Shown one piece after another: positions 6,218 through 15,619 of a stretch of DNA of 35,668 nt. The notes under the pieces were generated by a model, which had not been told where the DNA came from, ran no database searches, and saw only the letters and a list, made by a program, of their open reading frames with translations. Origin of the DNA: an uncultured Coprococcus sp. (GTDB taxonomy: Bacteria; Bacillota; Clostridia; Lachnospirales; Lachnospiraceae); NCBI GenBank assembly GCA_900548215.1, contig URJI01000016.1:1-35668 (forward strand), given 5' to 3'. Position numbers and translations under genes: made by a program. Position 1 is the stretch's first letter; every line of letters starts with the position of its first letter.

Positions 6218-8904
6218 GACAACAGACAAACAGAGAGATAAAAGGGATATTTGTTGCGGTTTGTGTGCTTTTTGCTGCATTCCTGCTGATCCCAATGATA
6301 TTTATAATAGGAAAGTCATTTATAGGAAAAGGTGGATTGACCCTTGAATACTACAGATCGATATTTGAAGGAAGGGAGTTTGCAGAGATATTTGGAAGAA
6401 GTGTGGGAATAGCCATGGCGAGTGCACTTGCCACTACGATTCTGGCATTTATCCTAGCATACTCCATACATTTTACCACCATACATCCATTTCTGAAAAA
6501 AGGGATATACAGACTAGCGGTTATGCCGATGCTGCTCCCGACCATCACTTATGGATTTGCAATAATATACTCCCTTGGAAAACAGGGACTTATCACAAAA
6601 CTTCTTGGAAGACAGTTGTTCGATATATATGGTATGACAGGACTTATGATCGGATATGTTTTGTACACGCTGCCGATTTCGTTCTTGCTTATCAACAATA
6701 CAATGGGATATATAGATAAGAAATTTCTGGTGGTTTCAAGGGTCATGGGCGATGGACCGCTTAGAACATTCTTCCAGACTATATTCAGACCGCTCATGGG
6801 AACCCTGGCGGCATCAGTCATCCAGTCATTCTTCCTCAGCTTTACAGATTTTGGAATACCTGCCTCTGTGGGAGGAAGAACAGAGGTTATAGCGGGCAGA
6901 CTTTACAATGAGATGCTCGGGAGTGTGCCAAATTTCAACAGGGGAGCTGTAGTAGCCATCATGATGCTCCTGCCTTCCATAATAAGCATATTGATGCTCG
7001 GTTATCTTGACAGATACAACATTAGGTACAGCAAGGTTTCGGACATAGAGATGAAAAAGTCACGGATCAGGGATGTGGCATGTATGACCATGTCGGCTGC
7101 TGTTTTACTCTGTGTCACAGCGATATTTGCAGTCATAATCATAGTGCCATTTATAGAAGAGTGGCCTTACAGAGTGAACTTTACACTGAGTCATTTTACA
7201 GCGGTGTTCGAGGATACAGCACTCTCAATGGTTGTCAGAAATTCCATAGTCACAGCAGTGCTTACCGCATTGCTTGGATCACTTGTAGTATACGGTGTGG
7301 CACTCGTGACAGCCAGGAGTAAGATATCAGCCAAATGCAAGAAGGTGATAGAGAGCGTGGCGCTTGTGACCAATACCATACCGGGCATGGTGCTTGGTAT
7401 AGCATTTCTGCTGACTTTTTCGGGGACAAGCCTGCAAAATACTATTGCAATCATCATATTCTGCAATATCATACATTTCTTCTCGACGCCTTATCTTATG
7501 ATGAAGAGTTCGCTTGAGAAGATGAATTCGTCCTGGGAGACTACGGCGAGACTTATGGGTGACAGCTGGATAAAAACAGTCGTAAGAGTCATAACACCGA
7601 ATGCCATGTCAACGCTGCTTGAAGTTTTCAGTTATTACTTTGTAAATGCCATGGTAACTGTCAGTGCAATCATATTTATAACAGGTGCGAGAACCATGGT
7701 GATAACGACCAAGATAAAAGAATTACAGCATTTTGCTAAATTTGATGAGATATTTGTACTCTCTCTGCTGCTGCTCGTCATAAATATAGCGGCCAAGACA
7801 TTGCTTGGTGCTTTGGCGGAGCACATGAGAACAGTTTCAGATAGAAAACAAAAGGAGAAAAAGAGATTGAAGGAGAAAATCATGAAGAGAAAGATGAGCA
7901 AAAAAGGAGCGGCGGGGATAGCTGCAATGGCACTTACAGCAGTGCTTATGGGAAGTGTGATATTTACAGGATGTGGCAAGAGTGATGGAGCCGTAGGCGA
8001 CAGTGGAAAGCAGGTAGTCATCTACTCAAATGCTGACGATGAGGCGGTCATAGCTATGAAGAATGCCCTCGACAATAATGGATATAAGGGACAGTATGTG
8101 TTCCAGACATTTGGAACCAGTGAGCTTGGAGGAAAACTGCTTGCAGAGGGAACAAATATTGAGGCTGATCTTGTGACCATGAGTTCATTCTATGTGGAGA
8201 GTGCCCAGGATCAGAATAAGATGTTCAAGGATCTGACATTTGACACAAATGCGCTGGAGGAATATCCGGCTTACTACACGCCGATCACATCACAGGAGGG
8301 TGCGATTATAGTCAATACTGAGGTGATGAAAGAGAACAATCTTCCTACACCTACATGCCTCAAGGATCTTGCAGATCCGGTGTACAAGGGATTCCTGTCG
8401 GTTGTGGATATAGATGGTTCATCCACAGCGTGGCTCATGGTTCAGGCGCTTATCAGTGCATATGGCGAGGATGGAGCGCAGGAGATACTCAAAGGAATAT
8501 ACGATAATGCTGGTGATCATCTGGAGGAGTCCGGTTCTGGACCGATCAAAAAAGTACGCGCCGGAGAGGTCGCTGTCGGATTTGGTCTGAGACATCAGGC
8601 ACTGGCAGACAAAAAGTCCGGACTCCCTATTGATTTTATAGATCCTACAGAGGGAAACTTCTCACTCACAGAGTCAGTTGCTGTGGTTGACAAGGGGAAC
8701 AAGAGCAATGAGAAGGCTATGGAGATGGCAGAGTGCATCATCAAAAATGGCCGTGCGGAACTTCTTCAGACTTACCCGAATCCACTGTATGATGGCGAGA
8801 AATCAGATGCGGAAAATGAGTCAAAGTATCCAAAGAAGTTCTCAGAGAAACTCACAGTTGAGCTGCTTGAAAAGCATAGAGCGCTGGCAGATGCATGTAA
8901 GTAA
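6214..8904 (+). CDS. AEP ABC permease fused in frame to its substrate-binding lipoprotein
   Basis: An 896-residue reading frame made of two proteins that are normally separate. Residues 1 to about 555 are a double-length inner-membrane permease with about 12 transmembrane helices and two BPD-transport EAA-type loops (around VVSRVMGDGPLRTFFQTI and TTARLMGDSWIKTVVRV), as in the putative AEP and Fe3+ importers. Residues 557-896 are an extracytoplasmic binding protein of the type-2 periplasmic fold: a lipoprotein signal with FTGC (Cys at residue 587), then VVIYSNADDE and the conserved family body. There is no stop between them. However an AAGGAG at 7870-7875 sits 6 nt before ATG 7882, exactly where a separate binding protein would begin. 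The product may be a fusion, two proteins, or both. PhnW follows after 20 nt. Confidence 0.85.
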   Translation: MRQQTNREIKGIFVAVCVLFAAFLLIPMIFIIGKSFIGKGGLTLEYYRSIFEGREFAEIFGRSVGIAMASALATTILAFILAYSIHFTTIHPFLKKGIYRLAVMPMLLPTITYGFAIIYSLGKQGLITKLLGRQLFDIYGMTGLMIGYVLYTLPISFLLINNTMGYIDKKFLVVSRVMGDGPLRTFFQTIFRPLMGTLAASVIQSFFLSFTDFGIPASVGGRTEVIAGRLYNEMLGSVPNFNRGAVVAIMMLLPSIISILMLGYLDRYNIRYSKVSDIEMKKSRIRDVACMTMSAAVLLCVTAIFAVIIIVPFIEEWPYRVNFTLSHFTAVFEDTALSMVVRNSIVTAVLTALLGSLVVYGVALVTARSKISAKCKKVIESVALVTNTIPGMVLGIAFLLTFSGTSLQNTIAIIIFCNIIHFFSTPYLMMKSSLEKMNSSWETTARLMGDSWIKTVVRVITPNAMSTLLEVFSYYFVNAMVTVSAIIFITGARTMVITTKIKELQHFAKFDEIFVLSLLLLVINIAAKTLLGALAEHMRTVSDRKQKEKKRLKEKIMKRKMSKKGAAGIAAMALTAVLMGSVIFTGCGKSDGAVGDSGKQVVIYSNADDEAVIAMKNALDNNGYKGQYVFQTFGTSELGGKLLAEGTNIEADLVTMSSFYVESAQDQNKMFKDLTFDTNALEEYPAYYTPITSQEGAIIVNTEVMKENNLPTPTCLKDLADPVYKGFLSVVDIDGSSTAWLMVQALISAYGEDGAQEILKGIYDNAGDHLEESGSGPIKKVRAGEVAVGFGLRHQALADKKSGLPIDFIDPTEGNFSLTESVAVVDKGNKSNEKAMEMAECIIKNGRAELLQTYPNPLYDGEKSDAENESKYPKKFSEKLTVELLEKHRALADACK
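7870..7884 (+). promoter_or_regulatory. Internal ribosome binding site and start for the binding-protein half
   Basis: AAGGAG at 7870-7875 precedes ATG 7882-7884 by 6 nt within the fused frame. From this ATG a 340-residue lipoprotein with a normal signal peptide (MKRKMSKKG...FTGC) would be made. Confidence 0.65.
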
Positions 8905-8924
8905 TTAAAAGGAGAGTAAAGAAA

Positions 8925-10022
8925 ATGTATAAATTATTGACACCTGGTCCACTTACGACCACAGATACAGTTAAGAAAGAGATGCTTGTAGACCACTGCA
9001 CATGGGACGATGATTACAAGTCTATAACACAGAATATCAGAAAAGAGCTTCTGGAGCTTGCCCATGTGACGGATGATGAATACACTGTGGTTCTTATGCA
9101 GGGCAGCGGAACATTTGGTGTTGAGTCGGTTGTGACAAGCTCTGTTGGAAGTGATGACAAGATACTTGTATGTGAAAATGGTGCATATGGTTCCAGAATG
9201 GCAGAGCTTGCAAGGAGAGCCGGCAGAAATGTTGTTGTGTACCATGAGGATTACAACAAGATGCCGGATGCAGACAAGGTGAGAGATATCCTTGCGAAGG
9301 ATCCAGCCATCACTCATGTGGGCATGATACACAGTGAGACCACATCCGGAATACTCAACGATATAGAGTCGGTGGGAAAGGTCGTAAAGGCTGCAGGAAG
9401 GACATTTATTGTGGATGGAATGTCATCATTTGCCGGCGTGGATATCGATGTGAAGGGAATAGGAATAGACTTCATTATAAGCAGCGCAAACAAATGTGTA
9501 CAGGGTGTTCCGGGATTTTCATTCATCATCTGCAGCAGAAAAGAGCTCATGAAGTGCCAAGGCAAATGCAACAGCCTGTCACTTGACCTCTACGACCAGT
9601 GGGAGACAATGGAGAAGGATGGCAAGTGGAGATTTACATCGCCAACCCACGTTGTTCTCGCATTTGCAAAGGCTCTTGAGGAACTTAAGGCCGAAGGCGG
9701 GGTGTCAGCCAGAGCAAAGAGGTATAGGGAGAACAATCAGCTCCTTGTTGAGAGAATGCGTAAGATGGGTATAAAGACATATATAGACGATGCTCATCAG
9801 GGCCCTATCATCACCACATTTTTTACACCGAAGGTTGAGAACTATTTATTTGCGGAGATGTACGAGTATATCAAGGAGAGAGGCTACGCGATCTACCCTG
9901 GCAAGGTAACAGACGCAGATACATTCCGAATTGGAAATATAGGCGAGATATATAAGGATGATATAAACAAAGTGTGCGATATCATAGGAGAATATTTCGA
10001 TAAGTGCCGTGCTGGAAAGTAG
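8925..10022 (+). CDS. phnW: 2-aminoethylphosphonate--pyruvate transaminase
   Basis: A 365-residue PLP enzyme (class V aminotransferase fold) that transfers the amino group of 2-aminoethylphosphonate to pyruvate, giving phosphonoacetaldehyde and alanine. The N-terminus LLTPGPLTTTDTVKKEM and the motifs QGSGTFGVE, VDGMSSFAG (Asp164) and SSANKCVQGVPGFSF (PLP Lys190) are typical of PhnW, and the length is normal. GGAG lies about 11 nt before the ATG. It is the third gene of the operon, between the transporter and phnX, which together give a complete AEP degradation route. Acts in the cytoplasm. Confidence 0.95.
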   Translation: MYKLLTPGPLTTTDTVKKEMLVDHCTWDDDYKSITQNIRKELLELAHVTDDEYTVVLMQGSGTFGVESVVTSSVGSDDKILVCENGAYGSRMAELARRAGRNVVVYHEDYNKMPDADKVRDILAKDPAITHVGMIHSETTSGILNDIESVGKVVKAAGRTFIVDGMSSFAGVDIDVKGIGIDFIISSANKCVQGVPGFSFIICSRKELMKCQGKCNSLSLDLYDQWETMEKDGKWRFTSPTHVVLAFAKALEELKAEGGVSARAKRYRENNQLLVERMRKMGIKTYIDDAHQGPIITTFFTPKVENYLFAEMYEYIKERGYAIYPGKVTDADTFRIGNIGEIYKDDINKVCDIIGEYFDKCRAGK

Positions 10023-10115
10023 GAAAAAATCGGTGAAAAGATGGTAAGAGTACAGATTCGAGCTGATAGGACAGGAATTGCAGGGATAAATATGAAATCA
10101 GGAGGCAGAAGAGAT

Positions 10116-10901
10116 ATGAGAAATATAGAGGCTGTTATATTTGACTGGGCCGGAACAACCGTTGACTATGGCTGTATGGCGCCGGTTCAGGCTTTCGTAA
10201 AGGCTTTTGAAAAGTTCGGAATCACTCCGACAGAGGATGAGGTAAGAAAGCCTATGGGCATGCTCAAGCGTGAACATGTAAGAACCATGATGAATATGGA
10301 CAGGATCCATCAGGAGTGGATTAGGGTACATGGAAAAGATTTCACAGAAGATGACGTGAATCAGGTATATCAGGAGAGTGAGTCAGGGATACTTGAAATA
10401 CTTCATGACTATGTAGAGCCAAAGCCGTATGTGATAAACACCATAAAGGCGCTTAGAGATGCAGGGATAAAGATTGGATCCACAACAGGATATACAGATG
10501 AAATGATGGGCATCGTGGTGCCAAAGGCGGCGGAGTTTGGCTACGCTCCGGACTGCTGGTTCTCTCCGAACTCAGTGAAGAACATGGGGCGTCCATATCC
10601 ATACATGATATTCAGAAATATGGAGACACTCGGCATACATTCCGTGGCAAATGTAATAAAGGTGGGAGACACCGTATCTGATATAAAAGAGGGAATCTCA
10701 GCAGGTGTTATAACAGTTGGAGTTACCGAGGGAAGTTCTGTGATGGGACTTTCCCAGAAAGATTATGAGAGGCTGACGGAGACGGAGCAGAACATATTGT
10801 GTGACAAAACAGGAAAGATATTCAAGGAAAACGGAGCAGATCATGTCATAAGAAATATGAGTGAACTTCCAGGGCTGATAAGGAAGATAGAGGCAAGATA
10901 G
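10116..10901 (+). CDS. phnX: Phosphonoacetaldehyde hydrolase
   Basis: A 261-residue HAD-superfamily enzyme that cleaves the C-P bond of phosphonoacetaldehyde to acetaldehyde and phosphate. The nucleophile is Asp10 in FDWAGTTVDYG, and the Schiff-base Lys characteristic of PhnX is Lys51 in PMGMLKREHV; KVGDTVSDIKEG is the HAD motif IV region. The start is ATG 10116, with GGAGG at 10101-10105; the frame stays open for 25 more codons upstream but those are not family-like. It follows phnW by 93 nt and is the last gene of the AEP operon, ending before a strong terminator. Confidence 0.95.
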   Translation: MRNIEAVIFDWAGTTVDYGCMAPVQAFVKAFEKFGITPTEDEVRKPMGMLKREHVRTMMNMDRIHQEWIRVHGKDFTEDDVNQVYQESESGILEILHDYVEPKPYVINTIKALRDAGIKIGSTTGYTDEMMGIVVPKAAEFGYAPDCWFSPNSVKNMGRPYPYMIFRNMETLGIHSVANVIKVGDTVSDIKEGISAGVITVGVTEGSSVMGLSQKDYERLTETEQNILCDKTGKIFKENGADHVIRNMSELPGLIRKIEAR

Positions 10902-10932
10902 AGAAAAATTACCGCGGCAGTCGCCGGATCTC

Positions 10933-10964
10933 GTGCAAGCACGGACTTTTACAACTGCTTGCAC
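10933..10964 (+). repeat. Inverted repeat between phnX and its terminator
   Basis: GTGCAAGCA (10933-10941) and TGCTTGCAC (10956-10964) form a perfect 9-bp hairpin with a 14-nt loop, just before the main terminator. It may stabilise the 3' end or be an RNase site; no family was recognised. Confidence 0.5.
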
Positions 10965-10969
10965 AAACT

Positions 10970-11010
10970 AAAAACCGCAGGACTATGCATGTAGATAGTC
11001 TGCGGTTTTT
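10970..11010. terminator. Bidirectional terminator between phnX and the serpin gene
   Basis: A 16-bp stem with one bulged G (10970-10986 with 10995-11010) begins with A5 and ends in T5, so it can terminate both the AEP operon from the left and the convergent serpin gene from the right. Confidence 0.85.
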
Positions 11011-11105
11011 ATATATAGGTTAAATTTGATATAGCCGGAACAGTCAGTAGACTGTGCATTCAAAAGTTTGCCGATTTTGACATCGTTCCTGACCGTAATA
11101 AGAGA

Positions 11106-12401
11106 TTATAGTGAGTTTACCCTGCCCATGAACAGGATCATGCCAGTGCTCTGATCTTCAATCACATACACAAAGGGCTTGTCCACAATAAAGTTATATG
11201 TTTCCTCACTTGGCATCATTGCTGTTTCCTTGACCATGATGTCTGTCTCTGCTGCGGCCTTGGTTCCGTTCTCATCCACGATAACCTTTGCCCTGTGGTT
11301 GACAGATGAAACGGCTATGCCATCGGCGATCTTGGAGAAGTCAGCACTCTCCGAATATGCCGACTGGATTCCCATGTTTTTCAGAATGTCGTCAAGACCG
11401 TCAATACGCTGCTCATCTGTGAATTTTGGGAGCTGGAGGGTATCGATCTCTACGTTGTTGGCGTCATCCAGAGAGTCGATGAGTTTCTGTTTTTCTTCGT
11501 TGCTTAGTTTGTCAAAGAGATCATTTATGTCTCCGTCATCGGCGGTTGGCATGAACACCTTCATGACAACATTGTCGCCGTCGTATGGAAGTGTGATTCC
11601 CTTGATCTCACCGTTGTCCATGTATGTGAAATGCTCACCGTAGAGATGCATCATATCAACAACGTTTTCCTTATCGGTTCCGTAGAAGCTGCTCTGAAAA
11701 GTTTTATCCTCGGTAAAAGGAGTATCCCATTTTCCCTCGAAATAAACTGCGTTTATGAGCATCATCACTGTTCCGCCAGGAATCTCCTTTAAGATTTCGG
11801 GGATCATCTTGTTGGTGTTGTCATTCACCCAGTTGTTGACATTTTGTACAACTTTGTCCGCCTGGCCGTTGAAGTCTGCTTCATACACCTCACCTGAGTA
11901 GTAATCTTTGGCAGGTGTAAGGAAATCCTTTTCTATGTCAGCTGACCAGGATGTTCCCTTGTTCATCCATACTGAATTTGCGGTATTGACAAATGTATTC
12001 TGAGACCAGTCTTTTGACAGATATGCCTTCATCTCATCGTTCCACTCATCAAGATCTGTTATGCCGAGAGCGTTTTCGAGATCTTTTTTGGTTGCGCCGT
12101 CTGCACCTACATCCAGCATGGACAGTGCACTTGCAATGCTGTAAGGCGAGTAAAATATGTTCTTATCAGCAGGAAGAGCAGAATACATATTCATAGAGAA
12201 TTCATTGATTCCGTTCTTTAGCTGGTCAAATGATGTTATATCCGTTTTGACCGGAGTCGTAGTGATGTTGTCAGTGAGTGAAGTGACTGACGAATCAGTT
12301 TTTGTGTGACCGGGATTATTCCCCGGTGTATTTGTGCCGCAGCCGGCAAGACCCGCACACATACAGGCGCTGAGTAGTAATGCTGTTATTTTTTTTCTCA
12401 T
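11106..12401 (-). CDS. Lipoprotein serpin (serine protease inhibitor)
   Basis: A 431-residue secreted serpin. It has a lipoprotein signal (MRKKITALLLSACMCAG, lipobox LAGC, Cys21), a Ser/Thr-rich linker, then a full serpin domain: FYSPYSIASALSMLDVGADG, NSVWMNKG, LINAVYFEGKWDTPF, LPKFT and the C-terminal PFVYVIEDQSTGMILFMGRV. The hinge DENGTKAAAETD fits the inhibitory consensus of small residues before the reactive loop. Counting 17 residues from the hinge Glu puts the scissile bond near VKETAMM, suggesting a small P1 residue such as Thr or Ala and hence elastase-like targets; this is an estimate. The ribosome binding site AAGGAGG is strong. Gut bacterial serpins are known to inhibit host or microbial proteases. 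It is convergent with phnX and divergent from the GLUG lipoprotein. Confidence 0.93.
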   Translation of the reverse strand: MRKKITALLLSACMCAGLAGCGTNTPGNNPGHTKTDSSVTSLTDNITTTPVKTDITSFDQLKNGINEFSMNMYSALPADKNIFYSPYSIASALSMLDVGADGATKKDLENALGITDLDEWNDEMKAYLSKDWSQNTFVNTANSVWMNKGTSWSADIEKDFLTPAKDYYSGEVYEADFNGQADKVVQNVNNWVNDNTNKMIPEILKEIPGGTVMMLINAVYFEGKWDTPFTEDKTFQSSFYGTDKENVVDMMHLYGEHFTYMDNGEIKGITLPYDGDNVVMKVFMPTADDGDINDLFDKLSNEEKQKLIDSLDDANNVEIDTLQLPKFTDEQRIDGLDDILKNMGIQSAYSESADFSKIADGIAVSSVNHRAKVIVDENGTKAAAETDIMVKETAMMPSEETYNFIVDKPFVYVIEDQSTGMILFMGRVNSL

Positions 12402-12833
12402 ATGAATTCCTCCTTTTAAACATCAGCCCGCTGATAAACACACTTGGCGGAGCTGATCTTGCATGTCATGTAATGATTATCAGGTTGAACCTGATGGTTT
12501 ATTGAACTTTTGTCTGAATGATTCTCAATATATATACGTGCAGTGAACATTTTTTTATGGCGATTATTTAGAAATTAAAATAAAAGTTTTTGTGTTCATA
12601 GATTATCAAGCGATATCATGTCATTTTAAATCTGAAAAATTGATTTTGGAAAGTTAGGAATCCATTTTAAGAATCCATTAAAAATATTATAGATAAAATT
12701 CGACAAGAAGACAATTAAAAAAGCAGAATATACATTTGTTTCCAAAACGAAATCAGAATATGTTTAAATATAGTAGAGCTTATATGATTGCAGGATTATG
12801 TAAGCCGCATAATGCGGGAAGGAGAAACGAAAG
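12402..12833. other. AT-rich divergent intergenic region
   Basis: This region separates the divergent serpin and GLUG lipoprotein genes and has no credible reading frame. It holds the serpin ribosome binding site, a palindrome at 12479-12495, a short direct repeat GAATCCATT at about 12658-12666 and again at about 12671, and AAGGAG just before the GLUG gene. Promoters for both genes must lie here, but I cannot single out a convincing -35/-10 pair. Confidence 0.5.
12479..12495. promoter_or_regulatory. 17-bp palindrome upstream of the serpin gene
   Basis: ATCAGGTTgAACCTGAT is a perfect 8+1+8 palindrome, 78 nt upstream of the serpin start. The size and symmetry suit a dimeric repressor site. No cognate regulator is evident nearby. 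Confidence 0.4.
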
Positions 12834-14987
12834 ATGAGAAAAAAATATTATGCAGTTATAGGAATGCTTACACTTGGTATGGCACTTACCGGTTGTGGTT
12901 CCGGAAATGGGGATAAGACAGGGCAGACAGGCAGCTCAAGTCAGACACAGAGTGCCGACCAGGAAGCGGTGCAGGATGGCGATCAGGCAGAGAACAGCGA
13001 ACAGGCAGAAGATGAGAAAAGTTTTGAGTACGAAGTTCGTGATCTGGCGGATCCGGTGTACAGGAGTGCTGCGCAGGATTTCTCTGGCGGAGATGGAAGT
13101 GAGGAGTCGCCATACCAGATTGGCACGGCGGATGAGCTCCAGCTGTTATCCGATATGCTGGCAGATGAAGATAAAAAATATGATTATAAAAGCAAAAATT
13201 ATGTGCTTACGGCAGATATAGATTTGAACGACATAACAGATTTTGACAATTGGAGTACGTCAAGACCGCAGTATGACTGGAGACCTATCGGAGAGACGTA
13301 TGCCTTCAGCGGAGTATTTGACGGAGATGGCCATACGATCAGAGGAATGTATATCAACACAAACGTAGATGATGATCTGTATCCAGACAGAGGCTTGTTT
13401 GGAGAACTGAACGGTACTGTGAAGAACGTCGATATGGAAGATGCCTATGTCGAAGTATCGGGAAAATCTTCATATACAGGAATTGTGGCGGGGGCGGCAT
13501 TTAAGGCTGTGATTGAGAACTGCAATGTGTCAGGAAATATCACAGGTTATGATGGAGAATATGGCGGAATAGTTGGAAATGCAGGTGTTTCGACAGTAAA
13601 GGATTGTGTATTTTCGGGAAAGATCAATGCAGTCAAGTACAAATCAGCTTTTAGAGCCGGTGGTATCGCAGCTTACAACACAGGTTATCTGGTTATTGAA
13701 GATGACGATGTGGACAAATTCGATGGCATTGTGAACTGCGACAGCAAGGGAGAGATAAGCAATACAAGCAGCGACTCTATTTCGTTTAATGTAGGAGGAA
13801 TTGCCGGAACAAACAGTGGCAAAGTCAGCGGATGTGTAAGTGAGATGGAGATTAAGGTTACAAATGAAGGAGATGCCAAGGTTGGCGGAATAGCTGGCAA
13901 TATTGTGGATTGGAGCATGATGTCGGATTGCAGGAACAATGGGGCGGTATCATCTGATAACGGCTTAGTCGGAGGCATAGCAGGAGATGTGTTATCACAG
14001 GATTCAAGATATAAGGTGGTCATAGACAAATGTGTGAACAGTGCGAATGTGTCCTGTACTTCTAGTTTTGCCGGAATTGCAGGGGGAGTAACAGTAAATA
14101 CTGGTGATGTCACTATATCAGGCTGCGTAAATGAGCAGGATCTGGAGGGTGATGAGTGCGCTGGAATAATATATAATCTCACAATGATGTCGGCCACCAT
14201 CTCTATAAATGACAATATAAACAAAGGCCGTATAAAGACTTCCGGACTGTACGGAGCTGGTGTGCTCGGCTATGTGTCAAATATGGGGGATAGCTGGGCT
14301 GTAAATGTTGAAGGCTGTACAAATACAGGAGATATTGATGCGAAGAGTAATGCCGGTGGAATTGTATGTTTCACATATTTCCCAAGTGAGAAAAATGCTG
14401 AAGGCGGTGACGCCCAGACATCATTTGACATAAAGAACTGCAAGAACAGTGGAAACATTACTTCTAAATCAATAAACGGATTTATCGGCGGAATCATGGC
14501 TGTCGATGGCCTTATGGGAACAAAGGTTGTGGTCAGCGGCTGCGACAACACCGGAGATCTGTCATTCACTGATGGATGGGCGGTTGATGCGGAAGAGTTA
14601 TCCAATTATGTTGATGATGACGGAGAGATCAGCGAGGGATTTACACTCTCAGTTATGGCGGGAGGTATAATAGGAAGGATCGGACAGTCAGTATTTCTTT
14701 CAACGGATGCAGACACTCCTGATGCCTCAAAGATAAACGCAGAAAATGCACTTGTTCAGATAAATGACTGTAGCAGCACTGGAAAACTCAGCTATGTCCA
14801 GCCGGTTAAGGGTGACGACGTGACGGATGAGCAGTACAATAAAATAATGGAGAACTACAGGAAGGTGAGTCTGGGCGGTATACTTGGTGACTGTTCTTGT
14901 AAAGGCTCTTATAGTGTAAGCTTCAGCAACTGTACCCATAATGCAGAGCGAGGAGTGGGAAATACAGATCTTCCGGATATAAAGTGA
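12834..14987 (+). CDS. GLUG-repeat surface lipoprotein
   Basis: A 717-residue secreted protein with a lipoprotein signal (lipobox LTGC, Cys21), a Gln/Glu/Ser-rich linker to about residue 65, and then a long repetitive beta-rich region. The start of this region, with YQIGTADELQLLSDML, DIDLND and FSGVFDGDGHTIRGMYI, is the usual entry into GLUG-motif solenoids. It is followed by many repeats containing GGIVGNAG, GGIAGTNSGKVSGC, GGIAGNIV and similar Gly-Gly-Ile turns separated by about 30-40 residues. Such proteins are cell-surface adhesins or structural proteins in gut bacteria. Cys residues recur in many repeats (VSGC, IENC, IKNC). AAGGAG precedes the ATG. There is no sortase signal. The ligand is unknown. 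Confidence 0.85.
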   Translation: MRKKYYAVIGMLTLGMALTGCGSGNGDKTGQTGSSSQTQSADQEAVQDGDQAENSEQAEDEKSFEYEVRDLADPVYRSAAQDFSGGDGSEESPYQIGTADELQLLSDMLADEDKKYDYKSKNYVLTADIDLNDITDFDNWSTSRPQYDWRPIGETYAFSGVFDGDGHTIRGMYINTNVDDDLYPDRGLFGELNGTVKNVDMEDAYVEVSGKSSYTGIVAGAAFKAVIENCNVSGNITGYDGEYGGIVGNAGVSTVKDCVFSGKINAVKYKSAFRAGGIAAYNTGYLVIEDDDVDKFDGIVNCDSKGEISNTSSDSISFNVGGIAGTNSGKVSGCVSEMEIKVTNEGDAKVGGIAGNIVDWSMMSDCRNNGAVSSDNGLVGGIAGDVLSQDSRYKVVIDKCVNSANVSCTSSFAGIAGGVTVNTGDVTISGCVNEQDLEGDECAGIIYNLTMMSATISINDNINKGRIKTSGLYGAGVLGYVSNMGDSWAVNVEGCTNTGDIDAKSNAGGIVCFTYFPSEKNAEGGDAQTSFDIKNCKNSGNITSKSINGFIGGIMAVDGLMGTKVVVSGCDNTGDLSFTDGWAVDAEELSNYVDDDGEISEGFTLSVMAGGIIGRIGQSVFLSTDADTPDASKINAENALVQINDCSSTGKLSYVQPVKGDDVTDEQYNKIMENYRKVSLGGILGDCSCKGSYSVSFSNCTHNAERGVGNTDLPDIK

Positions 14988-15185
14988 TGGTATATTTAGG
15001 GTTAGACTGTAATATATAGTGTAATTTTGATCCTAAGGTTTGGTGAAGAGCTGGATATACAGCAGACAAAAGTGCTAATATATATTGGAACGTATTTGTG
15101 AGTGTGCATCTCATCGTGGCTGTACATGACGGTGAATGTCAGCAAGATGTGAGCATGTCGTAGCATATAACAGGAGGATAAGATC

Positions 15186-15569
15186 ATGGCACTTATAAAA
15201 GGAATACATCACGTGGCACTCAAATGCTCGGATGCAGAGGAATATAGGAAAGTTGCAGAGTTTTATGGTGATATACTGGGACTTTCAGTTGCGAGAAAAT
15301 GGGATGGCGGGATCATGTTTGACACCGGAGATGGCATCATCGAGGTGTTTGAGGATGGTGAGTCACCTCTTCCGCAGGGCACTATTAGACATTTTGCATT
15401 TGCTACAGGGGATGTGGATGCCTGTGTTTCGGCAGTGAGAAAGGCAGGATATGAGGTGTTCATAGAGCCAAAGGACATAGAGATCCAGTCGGATCCAAGG
15501 TTTCCGGCAAGGATTGCGTTCTGTCATGGACCACTTGGCGAAGAGATAGAATTTTTCTGTGAGAAATGA
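15186..15569 (+). CDS. VOC-family (glyoxalase-like) protein
   Basis: A 127-residue single-domain vicinal-oxygen-chelate protein with two beta-alpha-beta-beta-beta modules. Likely metal ligands are His in GIHHVAL (residues 8/9), Glu in IIEVFED, His in IRHFAF and the C-terminal Glu in GEEIEFF, matching the H/E/H/E pattern of glyoxalase I-like enzymes. AGGAGG precedes the ATG by about 8 nt. The family includes lyases, isomerases and resistance proteins, so the reaction is not defined. It sits 50 nt before the DUF4186 gene, which it may be cotranscribed with. The 198 nt before it (14988-15185) hold no recognised feature. Confidence 0.88.
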   Translation: MALIKGIHHVALKCSDAEEYRKVAEFYGDILGLSVARKWDGGIMFDTGDGIIEVFEDGESPLPQGTIRHFAFATGDVDACVSAVRKAGYEVFIEPKDIEIQSDPRFPARIAFCHGPLGEEIEFFCEK

Positions 15570-15619
15570 CGAAGAGTTGTAGAGAATTTCTATTATAGAA
15601 TTACATGGAGATGATAGGG

